This document shows positions 17,339 through 27,164 of a DNA stretch of 46,535 nucleotides, one piece after another. The DNA comes from an uncultured Granulicella sp. GTDB lineage: Bacteria > Acidobacteriota > Terriglobia > Terriglobales > Acidobacteriaceae. Below the pieces are notes generated by a model, which saw only the letters and a program-made list of their open reading frames with translations, did not search any database and was not told the origin of the DNA. Positions within the stretch are counted from its first letter, which is position 1; the number at the start of each line of letters is the position of its first letter. The position numbers and the translations under genes were made by a program. The stretch lies in the NCBI GenBank assembly GCA_937873265.1, contig CALMVL010000017.1:1-46535 (forward strand), in the 5' to 3' direction.

Positions 17339-17635
17339 TCAGTCCCGTTTCAGGGCGTTCTGTACGGAGGCCTTTGTGTTCTCCGCGGCTGAGGTAATCG
17401 ATTCGCGAACGTTGTGTCCTGTGTCGCTCGATGTTTGCGGATTGCTGCCCGCGTCCGAGCGCTGAGGATTTCCGGTTGCGTCCTTTACGTCGCCCCAGGT
17501 TTCTTTCACGTTGCCTTTTACCTGGTCCGCAGCTCCCTGGTTGGCGAGGTTCTCATTGCCGACAGCCTCTCCCACGCCCTGCTTGATCTTTCCAACTACC
17601 TGGTCGAACTTCCCGGAAACATTGCTTTCGTTCAT
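17339..17635 (-). CDS. CsbD-family stress protein
   Basis: MNESNVSGKFDQVVGKIKQGVGEAVGNENLANQGAADQVKGNVKETWGDVKDA, CsbD signature. Confidence 0.92.
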   Translation of the reverse strand: MNESNVSGKFDQVVGKIKQGVGEAVGNENLANQGAADQVKGNVKETWGDVKDATGNPQRSDAGSNPQTSSDTGHNVRESITSAAENTKASVQNALKRD

Positions 17636-17684
17636 GAGACACTCCATCGTGCGATGTTGCTGTTCTTCCGGGTTTCGGCTGCGG

Positions 17685-17834
17685 CTAGAGCGCGCGCCGG
17701 CCCGACAGAAGGTTGAAGATAAGAACGATAATGGCGAGGACGAGCAGGATATGTATCCAACCGCCGAGGGTGTAGCTGCTGACGAGTCCCACGATCCACA
17801 ATACGAACAAGATGATGGTGATTGTCCAAAGCAT
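17685..17834 (-). CDS. Lmo0937-like small membrane protein (49 aa)
   Basis: Hand translation: MLWTITIILFVLWIVGLVSSYTLGGWIHILLVLAIIVLIFNLLSGRRAL*; two hydrophobic helices; missing from the supplied ORF track. Confidence 0.88.
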   Translation of the reverse strand: MLWTITIILFVLWIVGLVSSYTLGGWIHILLVLAIIVLIFNLLSGRRAL

Positions 17835-17959
17835 AGGTCGTTCTCCTGGGACGGGCGTCAGCTCCGGCGACGCTCGAAGTGGATGCCTTCAGGGGCTCCA
17901 GGTGGTAAGTTGCTGGGCCTAAGACCGAGGTTGCCAATTACAGAAAATTCACGACCAAG

Positions 17960-18877
17960 ATGATAGTCCGGCCGAAGATCGCAATTCAAGGGGACCTTGG
18001 GTCGAACAGTCACATGGCCGCGCTCGAGATGCTTCCCGAGGCGGAGATCCGGCCGTGCATCTCGTCGATCGAGGTGGTTGACCGTCTGCTGTCAGGTGAG
18101 GTCGACGGCGCCGTGCTGCCGATTGAGAACAGCCTCCACGGTTCGGTCTCTGAGCATAACGACCTGCTGCTGCGGCATCCGCTTCGCCTCACGCGGGAAA
18201 GCCTTCTGCGCATTCGACACAACGTGATCGTGATTCCCGGGGCTGGTTTCGGGGAAGTCCGCCGCGTTCTGTCGCATCCGGTTGCTCTCTCGCAATGTCG
18301 CGGCTGGCTTGCCGCGCATCCCGAGATGCAGCCTATGCCTTTTTACGACACAGCCGGGAGCGTGAAGCACATTCTGGAGACCGGCTCACGCACCGAGGCA
18401 GCAATCGCGCCTGAACTTGCGGCGCAGATCTATGGAGCGGAGATCCTGGTGCGCGGCATCGAGGATCATACAGAGAATCTCACGCGCTTCCACCTGATCG
18501 TTCGCGACGGGCCAGGCGGCGATGATTTTGGCCTGAACCTGCCGCTTGAGCCCGTGAACAAGATGAGCCTCGCTTTCGCGATCGAGCACCGGCCGGGCAC
18601 ACTGGTTCGCGCTCTCGATGTGCTCGCCGAGGCCGGCGTAAATCTGTCGAAGATCGAGTCGCGTCCCGTTCCCGGCAGCCCATGGCAGTACGTCTTTCAC
18701 CTGGATCTGCGCTTCGACGGTCCGGAACAGGCCGACCGGGCGCTCGCACTGCTTCGGCCAAGGACGAGCATGCTCAAGGAACTCGGCCGATACCAGGCGG
18801 CCGAGACTGCTGCCCCGATGAGCGCCGGGCCCATCTCCGAGCCGATCGAAGACAAGCCGACCGACCGCGAGATCTAG
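17960..18877 (+). CDS. pheA: Prephenate dehydratase with ACT domain
   Basis: IAIQGDLGSNSHMAALEMLPE, VDGAVLPIENSLHGSV, NLTRFHLI, ACT domain RPGTLVRALDVLAEAGVNLSKIESRPVPGSPWQYVFHLDL. Confidence 0.95.
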   Translation: MIVRPKIAIQGDLGSNSHMAALEMLPEAEIRPCISSIEVVDRLLSGEVDGAVLPIENSLHGSVSEHNDLLLRHPLRLTRESLLRIRHNVIVIPGAGFGEVRRVLSHPVALSQCRGWLAAHPEMQPMPFYDTAGSVKHILETGSRTEAAIAPELAAQIYGAEILVRGIEDHTENLTRFHLIVRDGPGGDDFGLNLPLEPVNKMSLAFAIEHRPGTLVRALDVLAEAGVNLSKIESRPVPGSPWQYVFHLDLRFDGPEQADRALALLRPRTSMLKELGRYQAAETAAPMSAGPISEPIEDKPTDREI

Positions 18878-19641
18878 CGCGCCAAAGCCGCCGCGCTGCG
18901 CAGCCGACGTTCCAGGTGCCGCTCGAGGGTCGCGACCGCAAACCGCCGCAGATCCGCGGCGCGCTCCGCCGGCCATGCCTCCGTGGTCAGGTCGCCAATC
19001 ACCTTGCCCAGGGGCGTGCGGAAGATGTGCCACGCTGTTGCTACCGCGTATGCCGATAGGCCCAGGCTGCCGCTACGGCGGTCGTCGCCACAGGTCACGC
19101 CATCGCTCGTGCCGGAGTACCACACGGTTCCGCCGCGTAGATCCAGACCGCAGACGACGCAGTGCCCCAGCTCCGGCATCCAGCCCATCAGACGTATCAT
19201 CCACAGGCAGAAATAGGTGACCGGCAGCCACACCCGGCCTACCTGCATCTGCTCAAGCGTCGCCAGCGCGAGGCGGAACACAGCATCGTCCGCCGCCTGC
19301 TCGGGCAGAGCCTCTTCCAGCACCTCGGCCAGCAGCTCGATGCCAGCGGTGCGCGTGTAGTCTATGGAATCGCGCAGCGGCGACCACTGAATCTCGAAGG
19401 CATCGAGCCGCACCAGTTCCTGTTTTGGCCGCTCGGCGTAGGTGGCACGCACATGCGTCATCGGCTCGAGCGCTCCTCCGAAGCGCCGCCGCGATCGCAT
19501 CGCATGTCGTGCGACTCCCTTGATGCGTCCCTGCTCGCGCGTGAACAGGCTGACCAGCAGATCCGCTTCCTGGAAGGGCCATGTGCGCAGCACCAGAGCC
19601 TCGCCTACGTGCTGGATCAGTCGTCCTTCAGTCCCTGCCAC
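18874..19641 (-). CDS. recO: DNA repair protein RecO
   Basis: EALVLRTWPFQEADLLVSLFTREQGRIKGVARHAMRSRRRFGGALEP; CVVCG zinc motif. Confidence 0.95.
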   Translation of the reverse strand: MAGTEGRLIQHVGEALVLRTWPFQEADLLVSLFTREQGRIKGVARHAMRSRRRFGGALEPMTHVRATYAERPKQELVRLDAFEIQWSPLRDSIDYTRTAGIELLAEVLEEALPEQAADDAVFRLALATLEQMQVGRVWLPVTYFCLWMIRLMGWMPELGHCVVCGLDLRGGTVWYSGTSDGVTCGDDRRSGSLGLSAYAVATAWHIFRTPLGKVIGDLTTEAWPAERAADLRRFAVATLERHLERRLRSAAALAR

Positions 19642-19662
19642 AAATCCTCACGCGTCCTGCGC

Positions 19663-19701
19663 ACAAACAGAAGCGCGCAGCCCCGTCGCGGAGCCGCGCG
19701 C
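19663..19701 (-). terminator. Intrinsic terminator downstream of the ferredoxin gene
   Basis: Minus-strand GCGCGCGGCTCC-GCGAC-GGGGCTGCGCGC (12 bp incl. 2 GU) followed by TTCTGTTTGT. Confidence 0.65.
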
Positions 19702-19721
19702 CACACATCTGGTGCAACGAG

Positions 19722-19982
19722 TCAGCGACCGAAGTGCGAGGCGTTTTTCTCCTGGAACTCGGCCCATTTCTCCGGCAGGTCGTCGCCCGCGTAGATGGCC
19801 GAAACCGGGCACACGGGAACGCACGCGCCGCAGTCGATGCACTCCACCGGATCGATGAACAGCTGCTGCGTATCCGAATACCCGTTCTCATCTTTCTTGG
19901 GGTGAATGCAGTCCACCGGGCAGGCGTCGACGCACGCCGTATCCTTGGTTCCGATGCAGGGTTCCGCAATTACATACGCCAT
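19722..19982 (-). CDS. Ferredoxin with two Fe-S cluster motifs
   Basis: MAYVIAEPCIGTKDTACVDACPVDCIHP...CIDCGACVPVCPVSAIY; start corrected to MAYV. Confidence 0.95.
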   Translation of the reverse strand: MAYVIAEPCIGTKDTACVDACPVDCIHPKKDENGYSDTQQLFIDPVECIDCGACVPVCPVSAIYAGDDLPEKWAEFQEKNASHFGR

Positions 19983-20104
19983 CCAACCATCCTCCAGAAC
20001 TGCCCATTTGATCTCGGTCTTTGACCTTAATTCTAGCAGCAGATTGCGCCTCAGCCACAGCGGCGCTTTGTGCCATCGCGCGACAGAAGACGAGAGTGCC
20101 GCAA

Positions 20105-20995
20105 TCATGTTGGACGTCGATTTGTCTCGGACGCCCGCCGCGCGGCGAACTCCGCCGGTGTGGGAATCGGCTCGATGCCACGCCCGGCAAACATTTCGGT
20201 GAAGATGTGCTGCATCTCTCGGGCGATCAGACCGTTGGTCGCCAGGGTTTCGCGGCTGTCCAGCGTGAAGGGCGAACCGTCGAAATGGGTGACTCTGCCG
20301 CCCGCTTCTTGCACCAGCAGCACACCGGCCGACGTATCCCATGGGTTCAGGTTGAACTCCCAAAAACCGTCCAGCCGGCCGCAGGCGACGTACGCGAGAT
20401 CAAGCGCCGCCGACCCAGCCCGTCGGACGCCGTGCGAACGCAGCGTGATCTCCTGGTAAAAGTGCACATTGGGGCTGCGGTGGCGCTTGTGCGAGGGAAA
20501 CCCGGTCGCCGTTAGCGACTCCTGCAGCTGCTTTGTCTTCGAAACGTGGATCGGACGGCTGTTCAGCGTCGCTCCGCTGCCGCGCTCGGTCAGGAACAAC
20601 TCGTCGCGCAGCGGGTCAAAGATGACCCCGGCTACCATCTCCCCGTCCGCGTCCGTTGGGAGGCCGGGCCGTCGCCATTCGCATCCAAGCACGACACAGA
20701 AGGCGGGAAATCCGTGGGCGAAGTTGGTTGTTCCGTCCAGCGGATCGACGTACCAGCGGAACTCCCGTTCCAGGCCCTCGCGCGTGCCCTCTTCGCCGTA
20801 GATCCCGTGATCCGGGAACGCTGCCGTGAGCCGCTCGCGGATCAGCGCTTCGCTCGCGCGATCGGCTTCGGTCACCAGGTCCACATCGCCTTTATACTCG
20901 GCCGTCACGCCACGCTGGTAGAACTCGCGTAGGAGTCCGCCCGCCTCGCGCGCAATCTCCGCGGCCTTTTGGGCAAGGCCAACTTGCTCCCGCAT
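20105..20995 (-). CDS. suhB: Inositol monophosphatase family protein
   Basis: DLVTEADRASEALIRERL, GEEGTREG, WYVDPLDGTTNFAHGFPAFCVVLG, GSAALDLAYVACGRLDGFWEFNLNPWDTSAGVLLVQEAGG. Confidence 0.95.
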   Translation of the reverse strand: MREQVGLAQKAAEIAREAGGLLREFYQRGVTAEYKGDVDLVTEADRASEALIRERLTAAFPDHGIYGEEGTREGLEREFRWYVDPLDGTTNFAHGFPAFCVVLGCEWRRPGLPTDADGEMVAGVIFDPLRDELFLTERGSGATLNSRPIHVSKTKQLQESLTATGFPSHKRHRSPNVHFYQEITLRSHGVRRAGSAALDLAYVACGRLDGFWEFNLNPWDTSAGVLLVQEAGGRVTHFDGSPFTLDSRETLATNGLIAREMQHIFTEMFAGRGIEPIPTPAEFAARRASETNRRPT

Positions 20996-21044
20996 CGCAC
21001 ACCCCCATCAACCGTTTCCAGCCCACTTAGAGTATCGCGCGAGC

Positions 21045-21986
21045 TTAGCGCGGGTCGCCGAAGTAGGCCGTGCGATAGCGCAGTGTGTTCTTGGCGGCCT
21101 GAGCCGGGTTGGTCAGCTGCACCGCGATCCGCCGCAGCAGCGGAGCATCGGGCGAGCTGTGCTCCGGAGCGTAGTAGCCGAGCACGTACTGCGTCCGCAG
21201 ATCGTCAGAAACATGCGCCAGCGCCGCCGGCAGATCGCTCGGGTCGCCGACATAGTAGAACTTGCCGCCGGTATCGTTGGCCATCTGGATCAGCGCGTGC
21301 TCCCCGCCGGTGTTGCGGCCGGCGTCGGCCATCACCGGGACGATGATGAGCGAATACACCATGACGCCGGCGCGCTGTGCCTCGTCGATCGCCATGGTGT
21401 AATGAGAGTTCTTCTTGGTGTCGGTTCCGTCGGTGATCAGCACCAGGACACGTCTGCGTCCGGCGTCGTTGCGCGTCTGCCCGAGACGCTGCGAAGCCAG
21501 ATAAATCGCGTCGTACAGCGCAGTCGCGTCTCCACGTTCCAGCTGGTTCAGGCCCGAGTCGATGCGCTTGGGATCGTTGGTGAACGAGATAATTTCACGC
21601 ACGGTGTCCGAGAAGTCCATCAGGTCAATTTCATCCTGTGGGCGGATCAGCGTCTTCACAAACTGCTTCGCGGCTTTCTTTTCCAGAGCCTCGTTGCGCA
21701 GCACGCTTTCGCTCGCGTCGATGGCAAGCACGATCGAGAGCGGCGTCGAGCTTTCGCGCTCGAAGAAGCTGATTTTTTGCGGTTTGCCGTCCTCGCTGAT
21801 CTTGAAGTCGTCGCGATTCAGGCTGCCGATGGGAGCGCCGGTCGCATCTGCCACGTTGACGGCGACGTTTACCAGCCGCGACTCGACGCGGATGGTCGGC
21901 ACATCGCCCTGCTGCGGCACCGGTCTTCGTTCGATGGGCGCCTGCGCCAAGAGCGCGGCAGCAAGCGCCGGGACGGCCCACCTCAT
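21045..21986 (-). CDS. VWFA-related Acidobacterial-domain protein
   Basis: IRVESRLVNVAVNVADATGAPIGSLNRDDFKISEDGKPQKISFF; MIDAS DASES; DGTDT. Confidence 0.88.
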   Translation of the reverse strand: MRWAVPALAAALLAQAPIERRPVPQQGDVPTIRVESRLVNVAVNVADATGAPIGSLNRDDFKISEDGKPQKISFFERESSTPLSIVLAIDASESVLRNEALEKKAAKQFVKTLIRPQDEIDLMDFSDTVREIISFTNDPKRIDSGLNQLERGDATALYDAIYLASQRLGQTRNDAGRRRVLVLITDGTDTKKNSHYTMAIDEAQRAGVMVYSLIIVPVMADAGRNTGGEHALIQMANDTGGKFYYVGDPSDLPAALAHVSDDLRTQYVLGYYAPEHSSPDAPLLRRIAVQLTNPAQAAKNTLRYRTAYFGDPR

Positions 21987-22438
21987 CCCATGCGCTCCGC
22001 GGGGCCGCTTACAACCTCTTCCGGAAACGGCTCGCCATCGGCCCAGACCGCGCCGTCCTCAAACTGCTCCTTCTTCCAGATCGGTACCGTCTTCTTGAGT
22101 GTGTCGATCACCCATCGGCAGGCATCGAAGGCGGCACCGCGATGTGCCGAAGCGACCACGATCAGGACACTGGTTTCCCCGATCAACAGGCGCCCAAGGC
22201 GATGCACAATCGCGACCTCGCGCACGCCGAAGCGGGCCGCGGCGTCTTGGGCCAGACCGCGCATCTGATCGAGCGCCATCTCCCGGTAGGCTTCGTAGTC
22301 GAGGTATAGGGTCTTGCGGCCGCGCGTGTGGTTGCGCACAATTCCATCGAAGACACAGACCGCGCCATCCTCGCCGGATTTAATCTCGGCAAGAATCGCC
22401 TCGGTCGCGATGACGTCTTCGACAATGGCCACATTCAC
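21983..22438 (-). CDS. moaE: Molybdopterin synthase catalytic subunit MoaE
   Basis: GAVCVFDGIVRNHTRGRKTLYLDYEAYREMAL, VHRLGRLLIGETSVLIVVASAHRGAAFDACRWVIDTLKKTVPIWKKE; GTG start overlaps the moaD stop. Confidence 0.95.
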   Translation of the reverse strand: MNVAIVEDVIATEAILAEIKSGEDGAVCVFDGIVRNHTRGRKTLYLDYEAYREMALDQMRGLAQDAAARFGVREVAIVHRLGRLLIGETSVLIVVASAHRGAAFDACRWVIDTLKKTVPIWKKEQFEDGAVWADGEPFPEEVVSGPAERMG

Positions 22439-22686
22439 GGACGGCCACCGCTGACCGGCGGCAGCAGCGCCACCTCGTCCCCTTCGGCCAGCACCTTCGA
22501 CCGGCTCGCGTACTCGCGATTGACCGCTACTGCCAACCTCGTCCAGACCTCGCTCTGCTTTGACGTTTGGTCCCGGCAAACGTCAAGCAGATCTCCTACC
22601 GAAGCCTCGTGCTCGACCTCCAGGACCTGCTGCTCCGCACCCACCAGATCCTTCAGAACGCCAAAAAACAAGACCCGTACCAGCAT
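22435..22686 (-). CDS. moaD: Molybdopterin synthase sulfur carrier subunit MoaD
   Basis: MLVRVLFFGVLKDLVGAEQ...EGDEVALLPPVSGG, ubiquitin-like with terminal GG (followed by RP). Confidence 0.92.
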   Translation of the reverse strand: MLVRVLFFGVLKDLVGAEQQVLEVEHEASVGDLLDVCRDQTSKQSEVWTRLAVAVNREYASRSKVLAEGDEVALLPPVSGGRP

Positions 22687-22797
22687 CCACTTAGGATACC
22701 TGTCGCAGGCTTTCGCGGACGATTCGCGGGTCAACGCCGACGGTGCGGATGAATGACCGGACTTGCGCGGCTGTAGCCCGGTCAGCACGGAAGCTGT

Positions 22798-23361
22798 TTA
22801 GCTCGACTTTGAAGCTTTCTTGCCGCCGCGCCCGGTCCCCGCCTTCGCATCGCTCGCCGTCTTCTTCGTCCCGTCCCCATTCGGCTTCGGCGCGGGCTTC
22901 CATCGGCCGCTCGGTGTTCTCACCTCGCCTTTGGCCGTGTGGTATTGCTCCAGCAGGTCGGTCCCCCTTTTGGCAAGCTTTTTTTCGTCGGCCTCGGAGG
23001 CCGGAACCGGTTCGCCCCAGGCGGCGGCTTCGAGCGCCTGACGCGTCGGCTGCCCCTTCTCGTCGACCACCGGCCCTTGAGGATGGGCAAAGTGTCGGCG
23101 CAGAAACGAGCCCTTGCGCAACATCTTCTCCGGCGTGTCGGCTTTGCCCTGCACGCCCGGCTTCAGGTGGCCGCCGGTCGCTTCGTTGTAGATCCGGCGT
23201 CCTTCGGCGGTGAGACCGCCTTTCGGGTCCTTGCCGCTCTTTGGTAACGAGACCGATCGCCGGCTGGGCGGCTTGTCGGCACTGGGCGGCTTCGCGGCAG
23301 GCTTCGCCGACGTCTTCTTGGCCGCGGTCTCCTTGGTAGCAGTCCTTTTAGCAGGTGCCAT
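22798..23361 (-). CDS. Lys/Ala-rich conserved protein, DUF6321-like core
   Basis: GGLTAEGRRIYNEATGGHLKPGVQ...RKGSFLRRHF flanked by basic low-complexity tails (AAKKTSAKPAAK...; GKKASKSS). Confidence 0.7.
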   Translation of the reverse strand: MAPAKRTATKETAAKKTSAKPAAKPPSADKPPSRRSVSLPKSGKDPKGGLTAEGRRIYNEATGGHLKPGVQGKADTPEKMLRKGSFLRRHFAHPQGPVVDEKGQPTRQALEAAAWGEPVPASEADEKKLAKRGTDLLEQYHTAKGEVRTPSGRWKPAPKPNGDGTKKTASDAKAGTGRGGKKASKSS

Positions 23362-23430
23362 GCTGTGCGTTTCTCCCAGACAATGGGACGCCTCCCTCAG
23401 GTTACGCAATGCGTGAGGCGGCGCAAAAAG

Positions 23431-23458
23431 AAGCGGCTTCCTTTACGGGAAGCCGCTT
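23431..23458 (-). terminator. Intrinsic terminator downstream of lon
   Basis: AAGCGGCTTCC-tttacg-GGAAGCCGCTT stem; minus-strand continuation CTTTTTGC. Confidence 0.75.
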
Positions 23459-23482
23459 TGTTCGACAGGACGCAACAGGAGC

Positions 23483-25930
23483 CTAGACGACCGCCTGCAG
23501 GACCTCTTCGCGAAGTGCCTCGTCGACCGCCTCCTCGCGCCGCGTATGCGGCAGAGCCACGGCGAGTACATCCTCGATGCGTGTCGCGTAGTGAATCGCG
23601 ACGCCATCGATCTGGTCCGGCGTGAGGTCCTCCTCGACGTTGGTCTTGACGTCGATCGGCAAGATCACATCGCGAACCCCGGCGCGCTTTGCGGCCAGGA
23701 ACTTCTCCTTGATGCCGCCTACCGGCAGGACATTGCCGCTGAGGGTGATCTCGCCCGTCATTGCGGTCAGCGGATGCACCGCCTTGTCGGTGAGCAGGCT
23801 GACGAGCGCGGTGGCCATGGTGACACCGGCGCTCGGCCCGTCTTTCGGGATCGCGCCCGCGGGCACGTGGATGTGGATGTCGATCTCCTTGAGGAAGTCT
23901 TCATCCAGCCCGAGCGTGGTTGCGTTCGAGCGAACCCAGGTGAGCGCGGCCTGCATGGACTCCTTCATGACGTCGCCGATCTGGCCGGTGATGGTGAAGC
24001 CGCCTTTGCCTTTCATGCGATTCGCCTCGATGAAGAGGACGTCTCCCCCGGCCGGCGTCCACGCGAGACCCACGGCCACACCCGCGCGCTTGGTGCGCTC
24101 GGCGAGCTCGGTGTCCACACGAACTTTGATACCGCCGAGAAACTCGTGCACCACCGAAGGCGTGACCAGCAGCTTCTCCGTCTTGCCTTCGGCGGTGCGG
24201 CGCGCCACCTTGCGGCATACGGTTCCGATCAGCTGTTCGAGCCGGCGGACACCGGCTTCGCGCGTGTAATGCCGTGCAATCAGGGCAACACTCTCTCGCG
24301 GAATCTCAATCTGTTCCGGCGTGAGACCGTTCTCCTTGATCTGCCGTGGGACCAGATACCGCTCGGCGATCGCGACCTTTTCTTCCTCGGTGTAGCCGGT
24401 CAGTTCGATGATCTCCATGCGATCCAGTAGCGGCGCCGGAATCGGATCCAGCTGGTTGGCGGTGCAGATAAACAGCACCTTGCTCAGGTCGAATGGCTGA
24501 TCGAGGTAGTTGTCGCGAAACGTACTGTTCTGCTCCGGGTCAAGCGTCTCGAGCAGTGCCGCGGCTGGGTCGCCGCGGAAGTCGCGGCCGAGCTTGTCGA
24601 TCTCGTCGAGCATAAAGACGGGGTCGTTGGTTTCGACGCGCTTCAGGTGCTGGATAATCTGTCCCGGCATCGCGCCGATGTAGGTCCGGCGATGTCCGCG
24701 GATCTCCGCCTCGTCGTGCATGCCGCCGAGCGAAATACGGCTGAACTTCCTTCCCAGCGCTTTGGCGATCGATCGGCCGAGCGAGGTTTTGCCGACCCCC
24801 GGAGGTCCAACGAAGCAGAGAATGGGGCCCTTCATGTCGGGCTTGAGGCGGCGAACGCTGAGGTAGTCGAGAATGCGGTCCTTTACCTTTTTCAGACCGT
24901 AGTGGTCCTCGTCCAGGACGTCTTCGGCCTTCAGGATGTCCACCTCGCCGGCGGTCCCCTTCGACCACGGCAGCACAGCCAGCCATTCCACGTAATTGCG
25001 CGTGAGGCTGTAGTCGGCCGCCATGGCGTTCATGCGGCTCAGCCGGCCGAGCTCTTTGAGGGCATCTTTTTTTACGTCCTCGGGCATGCCGGCGTTCTCG
25101 ATCTTCTCGCGCAGATCGGCGATGTCCTTTTGGGTGTCGTCCTGGTCGCCCAGCTCCTTCTGGATCGCCTTCATCTGCTCGCGCAGGTAGTAGTCGCGCT
25201 GCGACTGCTGCACAGAGTCCTGCACCTCGCTCTGTATCTTGTTGCGCAGCTGCTGGACGTCGAGCTCCTTAACCAGGTGCTTGTTCAGCCGCTCCAGACG
25301 AACGGAGACGCTCGCAGTTTCAAGCAGCTCCTGTTTGTCGGATGTGGTCAAAAACGGCAGGTTCGCCGCAATGAAGTCCGCCAGCCGGCCCGGCTCCTCG
25401 ATGTTGATCGCAATCGTCTGCAGATCGTCCGAGAGCGTCGGCGATGCAGTTACAATCTGCTGAAACTGGCTGGTCACATTGCGCTGCAAGGCTTCGAGTT
25501 CGGGCGAAGGCTCCGCCGCGATCTCCTCGATGGGATCTGCCTCGGCCGTGATGAATGGCGTCACTTGCGTGAACTCACCCAGATGCACCCGCTCATTGCC
25601 TTCGGTGAAGACAAACAAGCTTTGGTTGGGCATTTTGACGACCTTGTGAACGGTGGCGAGTGTTCCGACCGCATGGAGGTCGGCACTCTGCGGCGCGTCC
25701 TGGCGGGCATCGCGCTGCGCCACCACCAGAATCTTTTTGTCCTCACCCAGCGATTGGATCAGCTGGATCGAGCTCTCCCGCCCGACTGTCAACGGCAGAA
25801 CGGCATGCGGAAACAGCACGGTATCCCGCACCGGCAACACTGGCACAACGCGGCGGCCGTGCTCGCCTTCGCCGCTCCCCGCAGGCTTCGGAGCGGTCGG
25901 TTTGATGACACTTACGAAATCATTTGGCAT
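23483..25930 (-). CDS. lon: ATP-dependent protease Lon
   Basis: CFVGPPGVGKTSLGRSIAKALGRKF, FMLDEIDKLG, PKDGPSAGVTMATAL catalytic Ser. Confidence 0.98.
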   Translation of the reverse strand: MPNDFVSVIKPTAPKPAGSGEGEHGRRVVPVLPVRDTVLFPHAVLPLTVGRESSIQLIQSLGEDKKILVVAQRDARQDAPQSADLHAVGTLATVHKVVKMPNQSLFVFTEGNERVHLGEFTQVTPFITAEADPIEEIAAEPSPELEALQRNVTSQFQQIVTASPTLSDDLQTIAINIEEPGRLADFIAANLPFLTTSDKQELLETASVSVRLERLNKHLVKELDVQQLRNKIQSEVQDSVQQSQRDYYLREQMKAIQKELGDQDDTQKDIADLREKIENAGMPEDVKKDALKELGRLSRMNAMAADYSLTRNYVEWLAVLPWSKGTAGEVDILKAEDVLDEDHYGLKKVKDRILDYLSVRRLKPDMKGPILCFVGPPGVGKTSLGRSIAKALGRKFSRISLGGMHDEAEIRGHRRTYIGAMPGQIIQHLKRVETNDPVFMLDEIDKLGRDFRGDPAAALLETLDPEQNSTFRDNYLDQPFDLSKVLFICTANQLDPIPAPLLDRMEIIELTGYTEEEKVAIAERYLVPRQIKENGLTPEQIEIPRESVALIARHYTREAGVRRLEQLIGTVCRKVARRTAEGKTEKLLVTPSVVHEFLGGIKVRVDTELAERTKRAGVAVGLAWTPAGGDVLFIEANRMKGKGGFTITGQIGDVMKESMQAALTWVRSNATTLGLDEDFLKEIDIHIHVPAGAIPKDGPSAGVTMATALVSLLTDKAVHPLTAMTGEITLSGNVLPVGGIKEKFLAAKRAGVRDVILPIDVKTNVEEDLTPDQIDGVAIHYATRIEDVLAVALPHTRREEAVDEALREEVLQAVV

Positions 25931-26150
25931 CTTGAGTGTCCTTCTATCAACTTACTGACTAATAGATGCATCTGCATTGTAGTTGGTCGCAGCCGGTCCG
26001 CGCCGCCATCCTTCTACAACCGGTGGGTGATGGCGCTTGCGTCTATCTCATGAGACGTGGCTCGCGTCTGGGTGCCGCGGGCTGCATTTAGAATGATCAG
26101 ATTGCCTGGACGGCGTGGGTCGCGAATCTTCTGGAGTGGAACAGGAATCG

Positions 26151-27156
<1,006 letters not shown>

Positions 27157-27164
<8 letters not shown>

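Noticed and set aside
17883-17963. Small uORF MPSGAPGGKLLGLRPRLPITENSRPR* whose stop overlaps the pheA start
   Set aside because: Considered as a Phe leader peptide but it has no Phe/Tyr/Trp codons and no terminator; likely chance
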